Origin: Pseudomonas sp. LS-2
Lineage (GTDB): Bacteria > Pseudomonadota > Gammaproteobacteria > Pseudomonadales > Pseudomonadaceae
DNA length: 37,873 nt
Direction of reading: 5' to 3'
Assembly: GCF_003605735.1 (NCBI RefSeq)
Contig: NZ_QXTJ01000039.1
Coordinates: forward strand, 335,884 to 373,756
The notes under the pieces are model-generated. The model had not been told where the DNA came from, searched no databases, and saw only the letters and a list, made by a program, of their open reading frames with translations. The translations under genes were made by a program, and so were the position numbers. Positions 23,867 to 30,897 of this stretch are shown one piece after another (positions within the stretch are counted from its first letter, which is position 1; each line of letters starts with the position of its first letter).

Positions 23867-24199
23867 ATGACTGATACCTTGTCCCGCCTTGCGCAAGTGC
23901 TCGAAGAACGCAAAGGCGCGGCTGCCGACTCCTCCTACGTCGCCAGTCTCTATCACAAGGGATTGAACAAGATTCTGGAGAAGGTCGGCGAAGAGTCGGT
24001 CGAAACCATCATTGCCGCCAAGGATGCCGCCATCAGCGGTGACTGCAGTGATGTCATCTACGAAACCGCGGATTTGTGGTTCCATAGCCTGGTCATGCTT
24101 GCAGCGCTGGGTCAGCATCCACAAGCCGTACTCGATGAGCTGGACCGCCGCTTCGGGCTGTCCGGACACGCCGAAAAAGCCGCTCGCTCGGCAGACTGA
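23867..24199 (+). CDS. hisE: Phosphoribosyl-ATP pyrophosphatase
   Basis: Removes pyrophosphate from phosphoribosyl-ATP, the step just before HisI. The 110-residue protein has the family GLNKILEKVGEESVETIIAA with the conserved acidic metal-binding residues, and DVIYETADLWFHSLVML. Begins at ATG 23867, immediately after hisI. A 43-base gap leads into tatA, so the his pair and the tat genes may share a transcript. Confidence 0.96.
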   Translation: MTDTLSRLAQVLEERKGAAADSSYVASLYHKGLNKILEKVGEESVETIIAAKDAAISGDCSDVIYETADLWFHSLVMLAALGQHPQAVLDELDRRFGLSGHAEKAARSAD

Positions 24200-24242
24200 A
24201 CACCGCGCCTTCGGGCACTGAATTTCTTGTGAGGAACGTGAC

Positions 24243-24515
24243 ATGGGCATTTTTGACTGGAAACACTGGATCGTCATTCTTGTGGTCGTCGTACTGGTCT
24301 TCGGCACCAAGAAACTCAAGAACCTGGGCACCGACGTGGGCGAGTCGATCAAGGGCTTCCGCAAAGCCATGAACGACGACGAGAAGCCTGCCGAGCAACC
24401 GCCGGTACAGCCACAGTCGACTGCGCAGACCACTGCACAGAGTCAGCCGCTGAATCAGCCGCACACCATCGACGGCCAGGCGCACAAGGTCGAAGAGCCC
24501 ATCCGTAAAGACTAG
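24243..24515 (+). CDS. tatA: Sec-independent translocase subunit TatA
   Basis: Forms the oligomeric pore-forming part of the twin-arginine system for export of folded proteins. The 90-residue protein has the short N-terminal membrane helix (about 8-22), the hinge FGTKKLKNLG and an amphipathic helix, then a Gln/Pro-rich tail (about 50-80). GTKKL in the hinge is normal in TatA. Start codon ATG 24243 with GAGGA upstream. tatB starts 10 bases after. Confidence 0.95.
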   Translation: MGIFDWKHWIVILVVVVLVFGTKKLKNLGTDVGESIKGFRKAMNDDEKPAEQPPVQPQSTAQTTAQSQPLNQPHTIDGQAHKVEEPIRKD

Positions 24516-24525
24516 GTCGTGACGC

Positions 24526-25035
24526 ATGTTTGGTATCAGCTTCTCTGAACTGCTGCTGGTCGGTCTCGTCGCCCTGCTCGTGCTGGGCCCCGAGCGCCTG
24601 CCGGGAGCAGCGCGTACCGCCGGGCTCTGGGTCGGGCGTCTGAAACGCAGCTTCAATGCGATCAAACAGGAAGTTGAGCGCGAAATCGGCGCCGACGAGA
24701 TTCGCCGTCAATTGCATAACGAGCACATTCTTTCGCTGGAAGAAGAAGCACGCAAAATCATGCAGCCGCAGCAACCGCCGGCTCAGCCTGCCGCGCAACC
24801 GGGCACGCAGCCCGAGAAGCCGCCAGCCAGCCAGCCTGTCATGGGCGCTGCACCGTCGCCTGCGCCGAGCGCTGACATCGGCCCGGCAGCGCCTGCCGAA
24901 AGCGCGTCGGTCAGTCCACAGCCTGTCCACATTGAGCCCGCCCAGCCTGCGCCGACACCTGCGCCCGCTTCGACGACCGCCGTGCAGAACGCGCCTTCCG
25001 CCAACGATTCGACACAGCCACCACGAGCCCCATGA
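24526..25035 (+). CDS. tatB: Sec-independent translocase subunit TatB
   Basis: Partner of TatC in the receptor for twin-arginine signal peptides. The 169-residue protein has MFGISFSELLLVGLVALLVL with the conserved Glu8, then the GPERLP hinge that separates TatB from TatA, a long amphipathic helix (about 26-80) and a Pro/Ala-rich cytoplasmic tail to the end. Its stop overlaps the ATG of tatC by 4 bases, so translation is coupled. Confidence 0.95.
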   Translation: MFGISFSELLLVGLVALLVLGPERLPGAARTAGLWVGRLKRSFNAIKQEVEREIGADEIRRQLHNEHILSLEEEARKIMQPQQPPAQPAAQPGTQPEKPPASQPVMGAAPSPAPSADIGPAAPAESASVSPQPVHIEPAQPAPTPAPASTTAVQNAPSANDSTQPPRAP

Positions 25036-25826
25036 GCGAAATCCCGGAAAACGACCAGCAAATGCCGCTGGTCTCGCACCTTACTGAGCTGCGCTCGCGA
25101 CTGCTGCGTTGTGTGCTGGCGATCTTCGTGATCTTCGGCGCGCTGTTCTACTTCACGCAGAAGATCTACACCTTCGTGTCGGCTCCGTTGCGCAAGTTCC
25201 TGCCCGAAGGCGCGACGATGATCGCCACCGACGTGGCCTCGCCGTTCCTGACACCGTTCAAGCTGACCATGATGGTCGCGCTGTTTCTGGCAATGCCGGT
25301 GATCCTGTATCAGATCTGGGGTTTCATTGCGCCTGGCCTGTACAAGCACGAGAAACGCGTGGCCGTGCCGCTGCTGATCTCCAGCATCATTCTGTTCTAC
25401 GCCGGGATGGCATTCGCCTACTTCCTGGTGTTCCCGCTGATCTTCCACTTCTTCGCCAGCGTGACCCCGGAAGGTGTGTCGATGATGACGGATATTGCCA
25501 GTTATCTGGATTTCGTCATGACGCTGTTCCTGGCCTTCGGCGTGGCGTTTGAAATTCCGGTAGCGGTCGTGCTGCTGGTGTGGATCGGCATCGTCGACGT
25601 CAAATACCTGAAGAAGATTCGCCCGTACGTGGTGATCGGCTGCTTCGTGGTCGGCATGATTCTCACCCCGCCGGACATCTTTTCGCAGACCCTGCTGGCC
25701 GTTCCGATGTGGCTTCTGTTCGAGATCGGCGTGCTATGCAGTTCGATGGTCACCAAGCGTGGCGACCATGAAGACGATGAAAAGGCCGAAGACAAGCAAG
25801 ATCAGCCGCCAGCGACCCAGCCGTGA
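25032..25826 (+). CDS. tatC: Sec-independent translocase subunit TatC
   Basis: Polytopic core of the Tat translocase that recognises the twin-arginine signal. The 264-residue protein has six membrane segments and the conserved N-terminal HLTELRSRLLR with Glu19 (family essential Glu). Conserved GLYKHEKR in the first cytoplasmic loop and TPPDIFSQ later are present. The last 20 residues are charged and disordered. The stop overlaps the GTG of rsmE by 4 bases. Confidence 0.97.
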   Translation: MSEIPENDQQMPLVSHLTELRSRLLRCVLAIFVIFGALFYFTQKIYTFVSAPLRKFLPEGATMIATDVASPFLTPFKLTMMVALFLAMPVILYQIWGFIAPGLYKHEKRVAVPLLISSIILFYAGMAFAYFLVFPLIFHFFASVTPEGVSMMTDIASYLDFVMTLFLAFGVAFEIPVAVVLLVWIGIVDVKYLKKIRPYVVIGCFVVGMILTPPDIFSQTLLAVPMWLLFEIGVLCSSMVTKRGDHEDDEKAEDKQDQPPATQP

Positions 25827-26530
25827 ATCTGCTGCTTCTGGAAGACGCCGATTTCATTGCGGCTGATCGCGTAGTCCTGCGCGACCGGCGCCTCAAGCAC
25901 ATGCAAGAGGTGCATCGCTGCGAAGTGGGTGACAGCCTGCGCGTCGGTCGCGTGGGCGGACTGCTGGGCAGTGCCGAGTTGCTGCGTCTGGAGCCTCGCG
26001 AAGCTGAACTCTCAGTGGTTTTTGACCGCCACCCGCCCGCCAAGCTGCCGCTGACCCTGGTCCTCGCTTTGCCACGCCCGAAGATGCTGCGCCGGGTGTT
26101 TCAGACGGTCGCCACCATGGGCGTGCCGAAGGTCATCCTGGTGAACAGTTATCGCGTCGAAAAAAGCTTCTGGCAGACGCCGTTTCTGGAGCCCTCCGCG
26201 ATTCGCGAGCAATTGATTCTGGGACTGGAACAGGCCCGGGACAGCGTATTGCCCGAAATCGTCATCGAGAAACGCTTCAAGCCTTTCGTGGAAGACCGCC
26301 TGCCTGCCATCGTCGACGGCACCCTTGGACTGGTCGGCCATCCCGGCGACTTCGCGGCCTGCCCACGTGCGGTCGACGAGCCGGTGACTCTGGCGATTGG
26401 CCCCGAAGGCGGCTGGATCCCCTATGAAGTTGACCTGCTGCGCGCCTCAGGCCTGAACCCGGTACAACTGGGCGACCGCATACTGCGCGTCGAGACCGCC
26501 GTCACCGCCCTGCTCGCCCGGTTGTTCTAA
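25823..26530 (+). CDS. rsmE: 16S rRNA (uracil1498-N3)-methyltransferase RsmE
   Basis: SPOUT-family methyltransferase modifying U1498 of 16S rRNA. The 235-residue protein starts with GTG at 25823, overlapping the tatC stop. The N-terminal PUA-like part (to about 70) is followed by the SPOUT knot with GPEGGWIPYEVDLLR (about 192-206) and LGDRILRVETA (about 214-224). Length and motifs are typical. Its link to tat genes is by coupling only; no functional tie is known to me. A REP doublet follows. Confidence 0.93.
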   Translation: MNLLLLEDADFIAADRVVLRDRRLKHMQEVHRCEVGDSLRVGRVGGLLGSAELLRLEPREAELSVVFDRHPPAKLPLTLVLALPRPKMLRRVFQTVATMGVPKVILVNSYRVEKSFWQTPFLEPSAIREQLILGLEQARDSVLPEIVIEKRFKPFVEDRLPAIVDGTLGLVGHPGDFAACPRAVDEPVTLAIGPEGGWIPYEVDLLRASGLNPVQLGDRILRVETAVTALLARLF

Positions 26531-26553
26531 CTCATCCAGCCGCACCAGAATCG

Positions 26554-26640
26554 TGTAGGAGTGAGCTTGCTCGCGATGACGTTATGACTGATGAATGGAT
26601 GGCAGCGCCCACCGCAATCGCGAGCAAGCTCACTCCTACA
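26554..26640. repeat. REP doublet (REPIN), GTGAGCTTGCTCGC subtype
   Basis: TGTAGGAGTGAGCTTGCTCG and its complement ending CACTCCTACA. Same subtype as at 2029; both arms carry the same differences from the more common subtype, so pairing is kept. Confidence 0.9.
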
Positions 26641-26720
26641 GGGTTTATGACACATTCGTATCCGCGTCCTACGGCTTGGCCTGATCCCGCATTTGGCTGA
26701 TATGGCTCATTGCCCAGCGT

Positions 26721-26747
26721 TTCAGTTCGGCGTGCTACCGCCGATAA
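26721..26747 (+). promoter_or_regulatory. Candidate sigma-28 (FliA) promoter of the first chemoreceptor
   Basis: TTCAGTTC (26721-26728), 11 bases, then GCCGATAA (26740-26747), which is the exact -10 element of flagellar sigma-28 promoters; the -35 element matches TAAAGTTT at 5 of 8. It lies 36 bases upstream of the ATG of a chemotaxis receptor, which is what FliA controls. By-eye match. Confidence 0.75.
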
Positions 26748-26783
26748 CAAGACGTCCATAAAAACAATACCCAAGGAATCATC

Positions 26784-28700
26784 ATGTATCGCTGGTCTGC
26801 CCAACGTCTCGGAAACGTGAGCGTCAGTCGCAAGCTCGGTATCGGCTTTGGCCTGGTGCTATTGCTGACGCTGGTCATCACTGCCACCGGCTGGTCGAGT
26901 GTGTCGTCGCTGATCGAGCGCGGCGACAAACTGGCGAGCATCTCGCAGATCAGCGAGCAGACGATAGAGCTGCGTACCGCCCGCATGCGCTATGAAACCC
27001 AGGCCAGCGCTGAAGCCGCAACGGCAGTCATGACCGCGCTGGACAAGCTCGACAGCGATCTCAAGAGCGCCCGAAGCAAGATTTCAGGCGTGGATGACCT
27101 GAAATTGCTCGATGCCCAGATTCAGTCCGCTGCCGACTACCGTCGCGCATTCGATGAGATGACCAAGGCCATTCAGGTACGCGAAGCCAGCCGCGTGAAC
27201 CTGGGCGCCACTGCCGACGCCGCTGTGACTGAGGTCAACAAGATCGAAGAGGCGTTGATCCAGCACGACAACATTCTGCAATTCAACAGCGCCGTCGGCG
27301 TCAGCAAGCAGATCCAGCAGGCGCGTTTTCAGGTGCGCGGCTACACCTTCAGCGGTAATGCCGATTTCGAGAAGAACGCCACCGCCGCCATCGAGGAAGC
27401 CATTGTCGGCGTGAACACGCTGGCCGGAGATGTTTCGTCGCAATACATTCCTCAATTGCAGAAGGCCAACCTGGCGCTCAAGGGCTATGGCGCCGCGGTG
27501 GGTCAATACCGCGACGCTCAGCAGGTCAGCCGCCAGGCACTGGAGAAGATGACCGGTCTTGGCCAGCAGCTGCTCGACCACAGCGACAAACTCACCGCTT
27601 CGCAAAACGCCAAGCGCGATGCCGACAGCCGCCAGGCACAGTCGACACTCGGGCTGGCGACCGTGTTGGCGCTGCTTTTCGGTGTACTCGCCGCCTGGGC
27701 GATTACCCGCCAGATCACCCTGCCGCTGAAGCAGACGCTGGCTGCCGTCGACCGAGTCGCTTCGGGCGACCTGACCCACAACCTGAACATCGATCGCCAC
27801 GACGAGCTAGGCCAGCTGCAACACGGCATTCAGCGCATGACCTTGAGCCTGCGCGAACTGATCGGCGGCATCAGCGATGGCGTCACCCAGATCGCCAGTG
27901 CTGCCGAAGAGCTGTCAGCGGTGACCGAGCAGACCAGCGCCGGGGTCAACAGCCAGAAGGTCGAAACCGACCAGGTCGCCACCGCGATGCATCAGATGAC
28001 AGCAACCGTGCAGGAAGTCGCGCGCAACGCTGAGGAGGCTTCTGAAGCCGCTGTGGTGGCCGATCAGCAAGCTCGCGAGGGTGACAAGGTGGTTAACGAA
28101 GCCATCGCCCAGATCGAGCGTCTGGCCAGCGAGGTGGGGCATTCCACTCAGGCCATGGGTGAACTCAAGCGCGAGAGCGACAAAATCGGCAGCGTGCTGG
28201 ATGTGATCAAGTCCGTGGCGCAACAGACTAACCTGCTGGCGCTCAATGCCGCCATTGAAGCGGCTCGTGCCGGCGAGGCCGGTCGCGGGTTCGCGGTGGT
28301 GGCCGATGAGGTGCGAAGCCTGGCACAGCGCACGCAGAAGTCCACCGAAGAGATCGAGGACCTGATTGCGGGCTTGCAGAACGGCACTCAGCAAGTGGCG
28401 ACGATCATGGACACCAGCCGCGAACTGACCGTCAGCAGCGTCGAACTCACTCGCAGGGCCGGTGGGTCGCTGGAAAGCATTACCCGAACCGTGTCTGCGA
28501 TTCAGGCCATGAACCAGCAGATCGCGGCCGCTGCCGAACAGCAGAGCGCAACGGCCGAAGAGATCAACCGCAGCGTGCTCAATGTGCGTGACGTGTCGGA
28601 GCAGACGTCGGCCGCCAGTGAAGAAACGGCCGCATCAAGTATCGAGCTCGCGCGATTGGGCACGCATCTGCAGGGGTTGGTTGGACGCTTCAGAGTCTGA
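26784..28700 (+). CDS. Methyl-accepting chemotaxis protein, probable helical bimodular (HBM) sensor
   Basis: Inner-membrane chemoreceptor of 638 residues. TM1 (about 17-37), a periplasmic domain of about 250 residues (38-285), TM2 (286-308), HAMP (309-361) and a signalling domain with the conserved tip QQTNLLALNAAIEAARAG and AVVADEVRSLAQ. The periplasmic size and helical character, with paired arginines in LRTARMRYE (R64, R67) and R181 in QIQQARFQVRGY, suit the HBM fold of P. putida McpS and McpQ, which bind TCA-cycle acids; from memory the syntenic P. aeruginosa receptor (PA5072) belongs to this class. The ligand is inferred, not shown. No C-terminal CheR pentapeptide is seen. AAGGA precedes the ATG. 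Confidence 0.93.
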   Translation: MYRWSAQRLGNVSVSRKLGIGFGLVLLLTLVITATGWSSVSSLIERGDKLASISQISEQTIELRTARMRYETQASAEAATAVMTALDKLDSDLKSARSKISGVDDLKLLDAQIQSAADYRRAFDEMTKAIQVREASRVNLGATADAAVTEVNKIEEALIQHDNILQFNSAVGVSKQIQQARFQVRGYTFSGNADFEKNATAAIEEAIVGVNTLAGDVSSQYIPQLQKANLALKGYGAAVGQYRDAQQVSRQALEKMTGLGQQLLDHSDKLTASQNAKRDADSRQAQSTLGLATVLALLFGVLAAWAITRQITLPLKQTLAAVDRVASGDLTHNLNIDRHDELGQLQHGIQRMTLSLRELIGGISDGVTQIASAAEELSAVTEQTSAGVNSQKVETDQVATAMHQMTATVQEVARNAEEASEAAVVADQQAREGDKVVNEAIAQIERLASEVGHSTQAMGELKRESDKIGSVLDVIKSVAQQTNLLALNAAIEAARAGEAGRGFAVVADEVRSLAQRTQKSTEEIEDLIAGLQNGTQQVATIMDTSRELTVSSVELTRRAGGSLESITRTVSAIQAMNQQIAAAAEQQSATAEEINRSVLNVRDVSEQTSAASEETAASSIELARLGTHLQGLVGRFRV

Positions 28701-28727
28701 CCCGACACCGCAACCAGGGGCAAAATA

Positions 28728-28755
28728 TGTGGGAGCCAGCAAACCGGCTCCCACA
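28728..28755. repeat. Short REP-type hairpin after the first chemoreceptor
   Basis: TGTGGGAGCC-AGCAAACC-GGCTCCCACA is a perfect 10-base stem. It resembles the TGTGGGAGC class of Pseudomonas REP sequences but is a compact single hairpin. It may also help end the upstream transcript, although no T-run follows. Confidence 0.7.
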
Positions 28756-28891
28756 AAGTCACTACCCACCTGATGTTTTGTGAGCTGCTTCACCCCTCGG
28801 CATCGCTCAGAAATCTCCTACAACGCCTTCAGGTCATCCCTCCGCCTTCCCTGCCGATGCGCGTTTACCGCTCACTCGCAGGAGACGCATC

Positions 28892-30832
28892 ATGTGGCAA
28901 GGAATCAACCGGGCACTGGTCAACACCAGCGTCAAGCTTCGGCTTTCATTGGGTTTCGGCCTGGTGTTGCTGCTAACGCTGGTGATCACCCTCACTGGCT
29001 GGCACGGCCTGGACACAATGATCGAACGCTCGGAGTCGCTCACCGCGATTGCCCGGCTCAACGCAATGACCAAGGACCTTCGCTCCGAGCGAATCACCTT
29101 CCGGGTGGAGAACACACCGGACAGCGCCCGCCGCGTGGTGGACCGGATCAACGAGATCGAATCGCACCTGGTGACGCTGCGCGAAGACGACCATCCCGAC
29201 GACATCCTCAAACAGCTGAACAAGCAGAGCGAAGTTCTGGTTTCGCTGGAAAAAACCTTCACCGACCTCGCTCAGCTTCTGAAAACCCGAGAGAACTCGC
29301 GGATTGAACTGGCGAAGCTTTCGGAGCAAGCGCTCAGATCGGTCGGCCAGGTAGAAAGTGAAGTGCTCAAAGCCGTCAGTCAGGAGCAGGACAGCAGCGA
29401 ACGGATGGACGAGTTCACGAACCTGCTGCAGCTGCGCAGGCAGATCCAGACCGCGCGCTACGAGGTTCAGGCCTATGTCTACAGTGGTCAGGACAGCTTC
29501 GAACTGGCCGCGATTGCGGCCATCGATGAGGCGCTGAAGGAGGTTGAGCAGATCGCGGCTGATCAGACAGACGCAAACGCTGAGGGGCTGTCGAACGCAA
29601 GAAAGGCGCTGCACGCTTATCGCGCACAACTGGGCGAGCTCAAAAACCTTCAGACCAACGCCGAGGCGGCGCACGAGTTGATGGAAGGCATGGCTGACAC
29701 GTTGCTTGCTTCCACCGACGCGATCAGCACGTTGCAGAGCCAGCGGCGCGATGCCGAAGCCGCGCAGTCACGCACAACCCTGAGCAGCGTTGCCGGGCTG
29801 GCGATTGTGCTCGGGGTTCTTGCGGCGTGGCTGATCACCCGCCAGATCATCGTGCCATTGCGCCAGACTCTGAGCGCCGCCCAGCGCATCGCAGAGGGCG
29901 ACCTGAGCGTCGATCTCGACGTCGAACGCCGCGACGAAATGGGTAGCCTGCAACAGAGCATGCAGGACATGACGCTCAGGTTGCGCACTCTCATCAGCGG
30001 GATCGGCGACGGCATTGCCCAACTGGCGAGCGCCGCGGTTCAACTGTCGGCGGTGACGGAGCAGACGAGCGCGGGGGTGAACAACCAGAAAGGCGAAACC
30101 GACCAGCTCGCCACCGCAATGAATCAGATGACGTCGACAGTGATGGAGGTCGCCCGCAATGCCGAGGAGGCCAGCGAAGCGGCGCAACAGGCCGATCAGC
30201 AAGCACGGGAGGGCGACAAGGTGGTGGCCGACGCGATCTGCCAGATTGAGCGCCTGGCAGCCGAAGTGAACAACTCGACTCAGGCCATGGGACAGCTGAA
30301 AACCGAGAGCGACAAGATCGGCTGCGTGTTAGACGTGATCAAGTCGGTGTCGCAGCAGACCAACCTGCTGGCGCTCAATGCTGCGATCGAGGCGGCGCGC
30401 GCCGGAGCCGCAGGGCGCGGCTTTGCAGTAGTGGCCGACGAAGTACGCAGCCTGGCGCAACGCACTCAGGAGTCGACCGAAGAAATCGAAGTGCTGATTG
30501 CCGCGCTGCAAAACGGGACGCAGCAGCTGGTCAGCACGCTGGATGCGAGTCGCGGGATGACAGACAAAGGTGTAGAGCTGAGTCGACGCGCCGGCTGCGC
30601 CTTGGAAAGCATCACCCGGACGGTCTCGACCATCCAGAGCATGAACCAGCAGATCGCCACCGCCAGCGAAGAGCAAAGCGTGGTCGCCGAGCAGATCAAC
30701 CGCAGCGTGCAGACCGTACGCGATGTTTCGGAGCAGACCGCCGCTGCCAGCGAAGAAACCGCCGCTTCCAGCCTGGAACTGGCGCGGCTGGGAGAGCAGC
30801 TGCAGGCGATGGTGGGCAAGTTTCGGGTTTAA
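28892..30832 (+). CDS. Second tandem methyl-accepting chemotaxis protein, HBM-like
   Basis: Paralogue of the preceding receptor, 646 residues, with the same plan: TM1 (about 16-36), long periplasmic helical domain (about 38-296), TM2 (297-317), HAMP (318-370) and a signalling domain with QQTNLLALNAAIEAARAG. The signalling parts are very similar in the two genes, but the sensor domains differ strongly; the arginine pair R64/R67 (LRSERITF) is kept, while the QARFQVRGY segment of the first receptor is TARYEVQAY here. GGAG before ATG 28892. It ends before the bidirectional terminator shared with opgH. No CheR pentapeptide is present. Confidence 0.92.
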   Translation: MWQGINRALVNTSVKLRLSLGFGLVLLLTLVITLTGWHGLDTMIERSESLTAIARLNAMTKDLRSERITFRVENTPDSARRVVDRINEIESHLVTLREDDHPDDILKQLNKQSEVLVSLEKTFTDLAQLLKTRENSRIELAKLSEQALRSVGQVESEVLKAVSQEQDSSERMDEFTNLLQLRRQIQTARYEVQAYVYSGQDSFELAAIAAIDEALKEVEQIAADQTDANAEGLSNARKALHAYRAQLGELKNLQTNAEAAHELMEGMADTLLASTDAISTLQSQRRDAEAAQSRTTLSSVAGLAIVLGVLAAWLITRQIIVPLRQTLSAAQRIAEGDLSVDLDVERRDEMGSLQQSMQDMTLRLRTLISGIGDGIAQLASAAVQLSAVTEQTSAGVNNQKGETDQLATAMNQMTSTVMEVARNAEEASEAAQQADQQAREGDKVVADAICQIERLAAEVNNSTQAMGQLKTESDKIGCVLDVIKSVSQQTNLLALNAAIEAARAGAAGRGFAVVADEVRSLAQRTQESTEEIEVLIAALQNGTQQLVSTLDASRGMTDKGVELSRRAGCALESITRTVSTIQSMNQQIATASEEQSVVAEQINRSVQTVRDVSEQTAAASEETAASSLELARLGEQLQAMVGKFRV

Positions 30833-30846
30833 CGTACCCCTAACAA

Positions 30847-30880
30847 AAACGCCGCCGAAGATTGCTCTTCGGCGGCGTTT
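30847..30880. terminator. Bidirectional terminator between the chemoreceptor and opgH
   Basis: AAACGCCGCCGAAGA-TTGC-TCTTCGGCGGCGTTT is a perfect 15-base stem flanked by A and T runs, between converging genes (stops at 30832 and 30898). Confidence 0.93.
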
Positions 30881-30897
30881 CCACTTCGGGGGGTCAC

